Positions 33,370 to 41,513 of a stretch of 64,000 nt of DNA are shown here, one piece after another. This stretch comes from Streptomyces aureocirculatus (GTDB lineage: Bacteria; Actinomycetota; Actinomycetes; Streptomycetales; Streptomycetaceae): contig NZ_JOAP01000007.1 in NCBI RefSeq assembly GCF_000720475.1, positions 248,001 through 312,000 of the forward strand, read 5' to 3'. The stretch's first letter is position 1. Each line of letters opens with the position of its first letter. The notes under the pieces were generated by a model, which was not told the DNA's origin, ran no database searches, and worked only from the letters and a program-made list of their open reading frames with translations. The position numbers and the translations under genes were made by a program.

Positions 33370-33768
33370 ATGAGCCGACTGACACACATCCACGCCCCCG
33401 ACGGAGTCGCCCCCGCGACGGCGTACACCCACGTGGTGACGGGCTCGGGCCGCCTCGTCGCCGTCTCCGGGCAGCTCGCCCTCGACGAGCGGGGCGAGCT
33501 GGTCGGCGCGGGCGACCCGGCGGCGCAGGCACGCCAGGTCTTCGAGAACCTGCGGCGCTGTCTGGCCGCCGCGGGCGCGGGCTTCGAAGACGTGATCAAG
33601 CTGACGTACTTCGTCACGGACACGGCGTACATGCCGGCGGTCCGTGCGGCACGGGACGCCTTCCTCGACCCCGGCCGCCTGCCCGCCGCCTCGGCCGTCC
33701 AGGTCGCGGGTCTGGTGTCGCCCGAATTCCTGATGGAGATAGAGGCGTTGGCGGTGGTCCCCGAGTAG
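33370..33768 (+). CDS. RidA-family protein lacking the catalytic arginine
   Basis: A 132-residue YjgF/YER057c/UK114 (Rid) family protein forming, by family, a trimer. VAVSGQLALDERGELVGAGDPAAQARQVFENL and DVIKLTYFVTD are characteristic. In RidA proper an Arg in the VARL motif salt-bridges the imine substrate; here the aligned motif is VAGL (Gly114), so 2-aminoacrylate deaminase activity is not expected and it belongs to another Rid subgroup. ATG 33370 is the best fit to family length; 33361 and 33340 are in-frame alternatives. Confidence 0.85.
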   Translation: MSRLTHIHAPDGVAPATAYTHVVTGSGRLVAVSGQLALDERGELVGAGDPAAQARQVFENLRRCLAAAGAGFEDVIKLTYFVTDTAYMPAVRAARDAFLDPGRLPAASAVQVAGLVSPEFLMEIEALAVVPE

Positions 33769-33858
33769 CGCCCGCCGGACCGGCCCCCGGTCGGCACCCC
33801 AGCCCGCCCGCGCCGCTCCTGAACCCCTGCGCCCCGCACGCGGAACCCGGCGCCGCCC

Positions 33859-34452
33859 TCAGGACCCCTGCGCCCGCACCGTCACCCGCGCCAGTGCCGC
33901 CGCGGCCGCCGCCGCGAGCCGGGGGTTGGAGGACGCGGCCGTGAGCACCGGTATGGCCCGCGCGTCCCCGAGCGCCCCGAGCCCTTCCACGCACGCGAGG
34001 GCGACCTTGCCGTAGGGGTCGTTGGGCGTGAGGCGGCGCTGGAGCGTGACGATCAGCGCGGGCGCCGACTCCGGGGCCCGCAGCTCCGTGAGCAGCCGCA
34101 CCGGGTGCAGGGCGTAGGCGACCCGCAGCTCGTTCGTCGCGAGGGCGGCCGCCGCGCGCGCGGTACGCGGATCGCCGAGGCGCGCCAGGGCGTACGCGGC
34201 GGCGGCGCAGCGCGGCGGATCCCGGTGGTTGAGCAGGAGTACAAGGGATTCGAAGGCCCTGCGGTCCCCCAGGAGCCCCAGCCTGACCGCCGCCAACTCC
34301 CGCGCCCACAGCGGCTGTCCGGGAGCGTGCAGGACCTCCGCGAGCTCGTCCGGCTCACCGACTGCCAGCAGTCTCCCGTACAGATCCAGCGCTCCCGACG
34401 CGGCTGCCTCGCGTCGTAAGCGATCCGTCACCGTCCGCAACTCCGCATCCAT
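33859..34452 (-). CDS. HEAT-repeat protein
   Basis: A 197-residue all-helical protein made of HEAT-like repeats (AVRLGLLGDRRAFESLVLLLNH, AYALARLGDPRTARAAAALA, CVEGLGALGDARAIPVLTAASS). Homologues are sometimes labelled adenylosuccinate lyase, but no lyase signature is present. It is probably a protein-binding scaffold of unknown function, convergent with the RidA-like gene. Confidence 0.75.
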   Translation of the reverse strand: MDAELRTVTDRLRREAAASGALDLYGRLLAVGEPDELAEVLHAPGQPLWARELAAVRLGLLGDRRAFESLVLLLNHRDPPRCAAAAYALARLGDPRTARAAAALATNELRVAYALHPVRLLTELRAPESAPALIVTLQRRLTPNDPYGKVALACVEGLGALGDARAIPVLTAASSNPRLAAAAAAALARVTVRAQGS

Positions 34453-34833
34453 GCGGTGAGCCTAGTCGCGACGGAGGTCACAGACACCGGGGGCTGGCGC
34501 GCTCGTTACTCACGGGTTAATCTCATGTGAGCGGGGCACACTCCCCGTACGCAGTTCGCTTTCAGCATCTCGACTCATGACGGCCTGGTGACGCAGCCGT
34601 CGCGAGTGTTGTCGGTTCGGTACGCATGTACCGCAGGACGGTGTGGCTCCGGGACAGGGCCCGCCGGTTCTTCCTTCGTGCGCATTGCGCACACATTCCG
34701 CACGCCGTATGCCACTTCACGCCCGCTTGCGTGGTCACCACGCCCGAGCGGGGCGTCCCGTGCCCGGCGTGCTCCTCGCCACGCGCCGTGCGCGTGCGCC
34801 CCTCAGTCGTCACTCACTTCCTGGAGTCCACCC
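34453..34833. other. Intergenic region upstream of the dehydrogenase gene
   Basis: A 381-bp divergent gap. It includes TTAATC-containing AT-rich DNA near 34515, a perfect 15-bp palindrome at 34678-34692, and no convincing gene. Confidence 0.6.
34678..34692. promoter_or_regulatory. 15-bp palindrome GTGCGCA-T-TGCGCAC
   Basis: Perfect 7-bp arms around one T, about 140 bp upstream of the 3-hydroxybutyryl-CoA dehydrogenase start. It is an operator candidate; the regulator is unknown. Confidence 0.5.
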
Positions 34834-36624
34834 ATGGACGCTCCCCTCAACCCCATCAACACGGTCGCCGTCGTCGGTCTGGGCACGATGGGCACGGGTA
34901 TCGCCGAAGTCCTCGCCCGTGCGGGCCGCGAGGTCATCGGCATCGACATCAGCGAGCGGGCCGCCGCCCACGCCGTCGCCTCCCTGGAGGCCTCCACGGC
35001 GCGCGCCGTGCGCCGGGAGCGCCTCACCGAGCGCGAGCGCGACGACGCGCTCGCCCGCTTCCGCACCTGCACCGATCTGCGCGCCGCGGCCGATGCCGAC
35101 CTGGTCGTCGAGGTCGTCCCGGAGTCCTACGAGATCAAGCAGCAGATCTTCCGTGAGCTCGACGGTGTGGTCAGGGCCGACACGATCCTCGCCACCGGCA
35201 CCAACGCGCTCTCGGTGACCCGCCTCGCGGCCGAATCGGCCCACCCCGAGCGGGTGTTGGGCATGCACTTCTTCAACCCGGCCCCGGCGATGAAGCTCGT
35301 CGAGGTCGTCTCGTCCGTGCTCACCGCGCCGACCGCGGTCGCCGCCGTCACGGATCTGGCGCACGCGCTCGGCAAGGAGCCCGTGGCCGTCGGCGACCGC
35401 CCCGGTTTCGTCGCCGACGGGCTGCTCTTCGGCTACCTCAACCAGGCGGCGGCGATGTACGAGGCGAAGTACGCGAGCCGGGAGGACATCGACGCCGCGA
35501 TGCGGCTCGGCTGCGGTCTGCCGATGGGCCCGCTCGCGCTGCTCGACCTGATCGGTGTCGACACCGCCCGTACGGTCCTCGACGCGATGTACGCCGAGTC
35601 GCGGGACCGGCTGCACGCGCCCGCCCCGATCCTCAAGCAGCTCAGCGAGGCGGGCCTGACGGGGCGCAAGTCGGGCCGCGGCTTCTACACGTACGCGGAG
35701 TCGGGCGGCGGCGAGGTGGTGCGGGACTCCGCGACACCCCTTGAGGGCACGCGGCAGGCGCGCGGGCGCGAGGTCCGCTCCGTCGGTGTCGCCGGGTCCG
35801 GCACCATGGCGTCCGGCATCGCGGAGGTCTTCGCCAAGGCCGGGTACGACGTGGTGCTCGTCGCCCGCAGCGAGGAGAAGGCCGCGGCGGCCAGGGCCCG
35901 GATCGCCAAGTCCCTCTCGCGCTCGGTCGACAAGGGGCGCATGACGTCACAGGCGGCGGCCAAGACCCTGGACCGGGTCCGGCCGAGCGGGTCGTACGAG
36001 GCGTTCGCCGACGTCGATCTCGCCCTGGAGGCGGTCGCGGAGGACCTGGAGGTCAAGCGGCAGCTCTTCACGACGCTCGACAAGGTCTGCAAGCCGGGCG
36101 CGGTCCTCGCCACCACCACGTCCTCGCTGCCGGTCGTCGCCTGCGCCCGCGCCACCTCACGGCCCGGCGACGTGATCGGCCTGCACTTCTTCAACCCGGC
36201 CCCGGCGATGAAGCTCGTCGAGGTCGTGCGCACGGTCCTGACCGAGGACGATGTGCACGCCACGGCCCGCGAGGTGTGCGCGTCCATCAAGAAGCACCCG
36301 GTGGACTGCGGCGACCGGGCCGGGTTCATCGTGAACGCGCTGCTCTTCCCGTACCTGAACAACGCGATCAAGATGGTCGAGGAGCACTACGCGTCCCTCG
36401 ACGACATCGACGCCGCGATGAAGCTGGGCGGCGGCTACCCCATGGGCCCCTTCGAGCTCCTGGACGTCGTCGGTCTCGATGTCTCCCTCGCCATCGAGAA
36501 GGTGCTGCACCGCGAGTTCCGCGAGCCGGGTCTCGCGCCCGCGCCGCTGCTCGAACACCTGGTGGCCGCGGGCTGCCTCGGCCGCAAGACGGGCCGTGGC
36601 TTCCGCGAATATGCCCGGCGCTGA
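34834..36624 (+). CDS. 3-hydroxybutyryl-CoA dehydrogenase with two tandem full-length domains
   Basis: A 596-residue fusion of two complete 3-hydroxyacyl-CoA dehydrogenases. Domain 1 (about 1-290) has VVGLGTMGTGIAEVLARAG and domain 2 (about 310-596) VAGSGTMASGIAEVFAKAG for NAD(P) binding; both contain HFFNPAPAMKLVEVV with the catalytic His and a C-terminal helical half (LLDLIGVD, LLDVVGLD). The enzyme interconverts acetoacetyl-CoA and 3-hydroxybutyryl-CoA, upstream of crotonyl-CoA for the ethylmalonyl-CoA pathway encoded just downstream. A 46-nt stretch is identical between the two halves (35264-35309 and 36182-36227). ATG at 34834 has GGAG 8 nt upstream. Confidence 0.9.
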   Translation: MDAPLNPINTVAVVGLGTMGTGIAEVLARAGREVIGIDISERAAAHAVASLEASTARAVRRERLTERERDDALARFRTCTDLRAAADADLVVEVVPESYEIKQQIFRELDGVVRADTILATGTNALSVTRLAAESAHPERVLGMHFFNPAPAMKLVEVVSSVLTAPTAVAAVTDLAHALGKEPVAVGDRPGFVADGLLFGYLNQAAAMYEAKYASREDIDAAMRLGCGLPMGPLALLDLIGVDTARTVLDAMYAESRDRLHAPAPILKQLSEAGLTGRKSGRGFYTYAESGGGEVVRDSATPLEGTRQARGREVRSVGVAGSGTMASGIAEVFAKAGYDVVLVARSEEKAAAARARIAKSLSRSVDKGRMTSQAAAKTLDRVRPSGSYEAFADVDLALEAVAEDLEVKRQLFTTLDKVCKPGAVLATTTSSLPVVACARATSRPGDVIGLHFFNPAPAMKLVEVVRTVLTEDDVHATAREVCASIKKHPVDCGDRAGFIVNALLFPYLNNAIKMVEEHYASLDDIDAAMKLGGGYPMGPFELLDVVGLDVSLAIEKVLHREFREPGLAPAPLLEHLVAAGCLGRKTGRGFREYARR

Positions 36625-36760
36625 CCGGCGCGCGGACCCCGGGCCCAGAGCACAGGATGCGGTGCGCGCCGAGCGCGCGGACTGGGGCGGGCTGCTCGAA
36701 CCCTCGGGCGGCCCCGTCCCGCATCCGCACTCGCCTGCGCACATGCAGTACGTTCAGGGC

Positions 36761-37567
36761 ATGCCCAAGGCCGCCAAGACCTCTCGTACGACAGCTACGC
36801 CCGACGCTCCGGAGAGCGCCGCGGGCAGCCGCGCCGCAGCCCAAAGGCTCAAGATGCGCCGCGAGCTGGCGGCCTCCGCCATGGAGCTGTTCGCCTCCAA
36901 GGGCTACGAGGCGACGACGGTCGACGAGATCGCCGCGGCGGCCGGGGTGGCCCGGCGGACCTTCTTCCGCCACTTCCGCTCCAAGGAAGAGGCGATTTTC
37001 CCCGACCACGACGACACCTTGATCCGCGCCGAGGCGGTCCTGAACGCGGCACCCGCGCACGAGCACCCGCTCGACACCGTGTGCCGGGGCATCAAGGAAG
37101 TCATGAAGATGTACGCGGCCTCGCCCGCCGTCTCCGTGGAGCGGTACCGCCTGACGCGGGAGGTCCCGACGCTGCGCGAGCGCGAGATCGCCTCCGTGGC
37201 GCGCTACGAACGGCTCTTCACCCGCTATCTCCTCGGCCACTTCGACGAGCAGGCGCACCACCACGGCAACGACGATCCGCTGCTCGCGGAGGTGGCGGCG
37301 TCCGCCGTGGTGACGGCGCACAACCACGTCCTGCGGCGGTGGCTGCGCGCCGGCGGGCAGGGGGACGTGGAGGCCCACCTGGACCACGCCTTCGGCATCG
37401 TCCGGCGGACCTTCGGCACCGGCATTCCCGCCGGGCGGGACACGGCGTCCTCCTCGGCGGCGGCCGTCTCCGACGGGGGTGAGGTCCTCGTGACCGTGGC
37501 CCGCACCGACGCGCCCCTCGACGAAGTCATGCGCACCATCGAAAAGGCCCTCCGCACCCGCGCCTGA
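36761..37567 (+). CDS. TetR-family regulator, probable controller of the ethylmalonyl-CoA operon
   Basis: A 268-residue regulator (from the MPKAAKT start; ATG 36743 is an in-frame alternative). After a basic, Ser/Thr-rich ~30-residue leader, the helix-turn-helix is MELFASKGYEATTVDEIAAAAGVARRTFFRHFRSKE. The C-terminal ligand domain is family-variable. In Methylobacterium a TetR protein, CcrR, activates ccr; the position directly upstream of ccr makes the same kind of role likely here, but this is inference. A long dyad terminator-like element follows the gene. Confidence 0.88.
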   Translation: MPKAAKTSRTTATPDAPESAAGSRAAAQRLKMRRELAASAMELFASKGYEATTVDEIAAAAGVARRTFFRHFRSKEEAIFPDHDDTLIRAEAVLNAAPAHEHPLDTVCRGIKEVMKMYAASPAVSVERYRLTREVPTLREREIASVARYERLFTRYLLGHFDEQAHHHGNDDPLLAEVAASAVVTAHNHVLRRWLRAGGQGDVEAHLDHAFGIVRRTFGTGIPAGRDTASSSAAAVSDGGEVLVTVARTDAPLDEVMRTIEKALRTRA

Positions 37568-37605
37568 CTTTCTCTCCCCCGCCCACCCGCCCCTCTCCCC
37601 CATAT

Positions 37606-37687
37606 CGGCGCTGCGCGCCTCGTCCTCAAGCGCCGGACGGGCTCTAAATAGCCCGTCCGGCGCTTGAGGACGAGGCGCGCAGCGCCG
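37606..37687. terminator. 38-bp perfect inverted repeat (terminator-like, dispersed Streptomyces type)
   Basis: Arms 37606-37643 and 37650-37687 are exact complements with a 6-nt CTAAAT loop. It lies 38 bp past the TetR stop and should insulate it from ccr. The arm sequence (containing CGTCCTCAAGCGCCGGACGG) is of a kind I recall as common between Streptomyces genes. Confidence 0.85.
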
Positions 37688-37700
37688 TTGAAGCGGGGGT

Positions 37701-37722
37701 CCAGGGGGCGCAGCGCCCCTGG
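37701..37722. terminator. Second hairpin after the TetR gene
   Basis: CCAGGGG and CCCCTGG arms flank GCGCAGCG, directly after the 38-bp inverted repeat, forming a tandem terminator pair. Confidence 0.6.
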
Positions 37723-37841
37723 TTCGGGAAGGGGCGGGTCTGGGGCGCCCCGCGAGGGACGGGCACCCGCACCCCATCTGACCTGCAATGATCGATCATC
37801 GCTCAGATGAAGCCCCCCACTGACAACTGAGACAAACTCTT

Positions 37842-37883
37842 GGCACTGAGTGTCTTGCCGACTGGCACGCGGTGTCATACGTT
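37842..37883 (+). promoter_or_regulatory. Candidate ccr promoter with two copies of a GGCAC-N3-GTGTC operator
   Basis: TTGCCG (37855-37860), 17-bp spacer, TACGTT (37878-37883) is a plausible promoter for the ccr operon. Two imperfect dyads GGCAC-N3-GTGTC lie at 37842-37854 (just before the -35) and 37864-37876 (in the spacer), 22 bp apart. About 220 bp of leader follow before the ccr start at 38107. Confidence 0.6.
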
Positions 37884-38106
37884 GATGTTGTCCGAGCGGC
37901 CGACGGGTGGAGAACCTCCCCCCACCGGCTGTCCCCGCAAGCCTCAGGCAAGCGCGCCCGGACGCCTGCGTCACAGGCACCCCGCGCCCCACCACGGCGC
38001 CGCCACAGCACCACCTCCGCCGAACCGACGGCACACCCCCCTTCAAGGACCACCCGACGTACCCCTCAGAGCGCTCCCCGAAAGCGCCCTTCGCCGGAGG
38101 CACCCC

Positions 38107-39444
38107 ATGCAGGAAATCCTGGACGCGATCCAGTCGCCGGACACCTCGGCCGCCGACTTCGCCGCACTGCCGCTGCCCGAGTCGTACCGCGCGGCGACCG
38201 TGCACAAGGACGAGACGGAACTGTTCGCCGGGCTCCCCACCCGCGACAAGGACCCGCGCAAGTCGCTGCACCTGGACGACGTCCCGGTGCCCGAACTGGG
38301 CCCGGGCGAGGCCCTGGTGGCCGTGATGGCGTCCTCCGTGAACTACAACTCGGTGTGGACGTCGATCTTCGAGCCGATGTCGACCTTCGGCTTCCTGGAG
38401 CGCTACGGCAAGCTCAGCGACCTCACCAAGCGCCACGACCTGCCGTACCACATCATCGGCTCCGACCTCGCGGGCGTCGTGCTGCGCACCGGCCCCGGCG
38501 TGAACGCCTGGCACCCCGGTGACGAGGTCGTCGCGCACTGCCTCTCGGTGGAGCTCGAGTCCTCCGACGGCCACAACGACACGATGCTCGACCCCGAGCA
38601 GCGCATCTGGGGCTTCGAGACCAACTTCGGCGGGCTCGCGGAGATCGCCCTGGTGAAGTCCAACCAGTTGATGCCGAAGCCGGACCACCTGAGCTGGGAG
38701 GAGGCGGCGGCTCCCGGCCTGGTGAACTCCACCGCCTACCGGCAGCTCGTCTCCCGCAACGGCGCCGGCATGAAGCAGGGCGACAACGTGCTCATCTGGG
38801 GCGCGAGCGGCGGACTCGGTTCGTACGCCACGCAGTTCGCGCTCGCGGGCGGCGCCAACCCCATCTGTGTGGTGAGCAGCCCCCAGAAGGCCGACATCTG
38901 CCGGGCCATGGGCGCCGACGCGATCATCGACCGCAACGCCGAAGGCTACAAGTTCTGGAAGGACGAGCGCACCCAGGACCCGAAGGAGTGGAAGCGCTTC
39001 GGCAAGCGCATCCGCGAACTCACCGGCGGCGAGGACATCGACATCGTCTTCGAACACCCCGGCCGCGAGACCTTCGGCGCCTCCGTGTACGTCACCCGCA
39101 AGGGCGGCACCATCACCACCTGTGCCTCGACCTCGGGCTATATGCACGAGTACGACAACCGCTATCTGTGGATGTCCCTGAAGCGCATCATCGGCTCGCA
39201 CTTCGCCAACTACCGCGAGGCCTGGGAGGCCAACCGCCTGATCGCCAAGGGCAGGATCCACCCGACGCTCTCCAAGGTGTACTCCCTTGAGGACACCGGG
39301 CAGGCCGCCTACGACGTGCACCGCAATCTGCACCAGGGCAAGGTCGGCGTGCTCGCGCTCGCGCCCGAGGAGGGCCTCGGGGTGCGCGACCACGACAAGC
39401 GCGCCCTCCACATCGACGCCATCAACCGGTTCCGCGACATCTGA
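38107..39444 (+). CDS. ccr: Crotonyl-CoA carboxylase/reductase
   Basis: A 445-residue medium-chain dehydrogenase-fold enzyme that reductively carboxylates crotonyl-CoA with NADPH and CO2 to (2S)-ethylmalonyl-CoA, the committed step of the pathway and a source of ethylmalonyl units for polyketides. LIWGASGGLGSYATQFAL is the NADPH-binding segment. Four residues known to hold CO2 in the Kitasatospora enzyme are present at the same numbers: N81, F170, E171 and H365. ATG at 38107 follows GGAGG. First gene of the ccr-ecm-mcl-mch-mcd run. Confidence 0.96.
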   Translation: MQEILDAIQSPDTSAADFAALPLPESYRAATVHKDETELFAGLPTRDKDPRKSLHLDDVPVPELGPGEALVAVMASSVNYNSVWTSIFEPMSTFGFLERYGKLSDLTKRHDLPYHIIGSDLAGVVLRTGPGVNAWHPGDEVVAHCLSVELESSDGHNDTMLDPEQRIWGFETNFGGLAEIALVKSNQLMPKPDHLSWEEAAAPGLVNSTAYRQLVSRNGAGMKQGDNVLIWGASGGLGSYATQFALAGGANPICVVSSPQKADICRAMGADAIIDRNAEGYKFWKDERTQDPKEWKRFGKRIRELTGGEDIDIVFEHPGRETFGASVYVTRKGGTITTCASTSGYMHEYDNRYLWMSLKRIIGSHFANYREAWEANRLIAKGRIHPTLSKVYSLEDTGQAAYDVHRNLHQGKVGVLALAPEEGLGVRDHDKRALHIDAINRFRDI

Positions 39445-39461
39445 GGGGCGGGGACCCACAC

Positions 39462-41513
39462 ATGACCGAGCGTCAGAAGGACCGGCCGTGGCTGATGCGC
39501 ACCTATGCCGGTCACTCCACGGCCGAGGCGTCCAACGAGCTCTACCGGCGCAACCTGGCCAAGGGGCAGACCGGTCTCTCGGTCGCGTTCGACCTGCCGA
39601 CGCAGACCGGGTACGACCCGGACCACATCCTCGCGCGCGGAGAGGTGGGCCGGGTCGGCGTCCCGGTGTCCCATCTCGGCGACATGCGGCGGCTGTTCCA
39701 GGACATCCCCCTGGAGCAGATGAACACCTCCATGACGATCAACGCGACCGCCATGTGGCTGCTCGCGCTGTACCAGGTCGTCGCCGAGGAGCAGGGCGCC
39801 GACATCGCCGGGCTCCAGGGGACGACGCAGAACGACATCGTCAAGGAGTACCTGTCGCGCGGCACCCACGTCTTCCCGCCAGGACCGAGCCTGCGCCTGA
39901 CCACCGACATGATCACGTACACGGTGGCGCACATCCCCAAGTGGAACCCGATCAACATCTGCAGCTATCACCTGCAGGAGGCCGGGGCCACGCCGGTGCA
40001 GGAGATCGCGTACGCGATGAGCACGGCGGTCGCGGTGCTCGACGCGGTGCGTGACTCCGGGCAGGTGCCGGAGGAGAAGTTCGGCGACGTCGTCGCGCGG
40101 ATCTCGTTCTTCGTGAACGCCGGTGTGCGGTTCATCGAGGAGATGTGCAAGATGCGGGCCTTCGGGCGCATCTGGGACCGCGTCGCGCGGCAGCGGTACG
40201 GCATCACCGACCCCAAGCAGCGGCGGTTCCGCTACGGCGTGCAGGTCAACTCGCTCGGCCTGACCGAGGCGCAGCCCGAGAACAACGTGCAGCGCATCGT
40301 CCTGGAGATGCTCGCCGTCACGCTGTCCAAGGACGCACGCGCGCGCGCCGTGCAACTGCCCGCCTGGAACGAGGCGCTCGGTCTGCCCCGCCCCTGGGAC
40401 CAGCAGTGGTCGCTGCGCATCCAGCAGGTCCTCGCCCACGAGAGCGACCTACTCGAGTACGAGGACATCTTCGCGGGCTCGCACGTCGTCGAGGCCAAGG
40501 TCGACGCCCTCGTCGAGGAGTCCCTGACGGAGATGGACCGGATCGAGCAGATGGGCGGCGCGATGGCCGCCGTCGAGTCCGGCTATCTGAAGGCGCAGCT
40601 CGTGTCCTCGCACGCGGAGCGCCGGGCACGGATCGAGGCGGGTGAGGACAAGGTCATCGGTGTGAACGCCTTCGAGGCCACCGAGCCGAGCCCGCTCACC
40701 GCGGACCTGGACACGGCGATCATGACGGTCGACCCGGAGGTCGAGGCCCGGGTCGTGGACGCCATCGGCACCTGGCGCGCCACCCGCCAGGAGTCCTCGG
40801 ACCGGCAGGGCCTCGGGGACCCGTTCCACTTCCCCACCGTCGGGCAGGCACTCGACCGGCTCAAGGAGGTCGCGGCGGGCACCGGCAACCTGATGGAGGC
40901 CACCCTGGAGTGCGCTCGCGCCGGTGTGACGACCGGCGAGTGGGCGGGTGCCCTGCGGGAGGTCTTCGGTGAGTTCCGGGCGCCCACGGGCGTCTCGGGG
41001 GCGCCGGTGGCCGTCACCGCGGAGGCGGGCACGCCGCTCGCCCTCGTCCGCGAGAAGGTCGAGAAGACGGCCGCCGACCTCGGCACCGGCAAGCTGCGCT
41101 TCCTCGTCGGCAAACCGGGCCTGGACGGGCACTCCAACGGCGCCGAGCAGATCGCGGTGCGCGCGCGTGACGCCGGGTTCGAGGTCGTCTACCAGGGCAT
41201 CAGGCTCACCCCCGAGCAGATCGTGGACGCCGCCCTGGCGGAGGACGTGCACGCCGTGGGCCTGTCGATCCTCTCCGGCTCGCACGCGCAGCTCGTGCCG
41301 GACGTCCTCACGCGCCTGCGCGCCGCGGGCGCGCACGACATCCCGGTGATCGCCGGCGGCATCATTCCCGGCAGCGACGCCGAGGACCTGAAGGCGGCGG
41401 GCGTGGCCGCCGTTTTCACCCCCAAGGACTTCGGCATCACGGAGATCATCGGCCGTATCGTCGACGAGATCCGCAAAGCGAACCACCTCGACCCCCTGGA
41501 GGTCCCCGCATGA
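39462..41513 (+). CDS. ecm: Ethylmalonyl-CoA mutase (B12-dependent)
   Basis: A 683-residue single-chain acyl-CoA mutase of the MeaA/Ecm clade converting (2R)-ethylmalonyl-CoA to (2S)-methylsuccinyl-CoA. The N-terminal TIM barrel binds the CoA ester (SVAFDLPTQTGYDPDH, TINATAMWLLALY); the C-terminal ~130 residues are the cobalamin domain with GLDGHSNGAEQ (D-x-H-x-x-G, His ligand to cobalt) and ILSGSH, GGIIP. It starts 17 bp after ccr and overlaps the lyase gene by ATGA. Identification as Ecm rather than methylmalonyl-CoA mutase rests on length and operon context. Confidence 0.94.
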   Translation: MTERQKDRPWLMRTYAGHSTAEASNELYRRNLAKGQTGLSVAFDLPTQTGYDPDHILARGEVGRVGVPVSHLGDMRRLFQDIPLEQMNTSMTINATAMWLLALYQVVAEEQGADIAGLQGTTQNDIVKEYLSRGTHVFPPGPSLRLTTDMITYTVAHIPKWNPINICSYHLQEAGATPVQEIAYAMSTAVAVLDAVRDSGQVPEEKFGDVVARISFFVNAGVRFIEEMCKMRAFGRIWDRVARQRYGITDPKQRRFRYGVQVNSLGLTEAQPENNVQRIVLEMLAVTLSKDARARAVQLPAWNEALGLPRPWDQQWSLRIQQVLAHESDLLEYEDIFAGSHVVEAKVDALVEESLTEMDRIEQMGGAMAAVESGYLKAQLVSSHAERRARIEAGEDKVIGVNAFEATEPSPLTADLDTAIMTVDPEVEARVVDAIGTWRATRQESSDRQGLGDPFHFPTVGQALDRLKEVAAGTGNLMEATLECARAGVTTGEWAGALREVFGEFRAPTGVSGAPVAVTAEAGTPLALVREKVEKTAADLGTGKLRFLVGKPGLDGHSNGAEQIAVRARDAGFEVVYQGIRLTPEQIVDAALAEDVHAVGLSILSGSHAQLVPDVLTRLRAAGAHDIPVIAGGIIPGSDAEDLKAAGVAAVFTPKDFGITEIIGRIVDEIRKANHLDPLEVPA

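Noticed and set aside
33859..34452. Adenylosuccinate lyase as the function of the HEAT-repeat protein
   Set aside because: The length (197 residues) and helical repeats do not fit the lyase, and its signature is absent.
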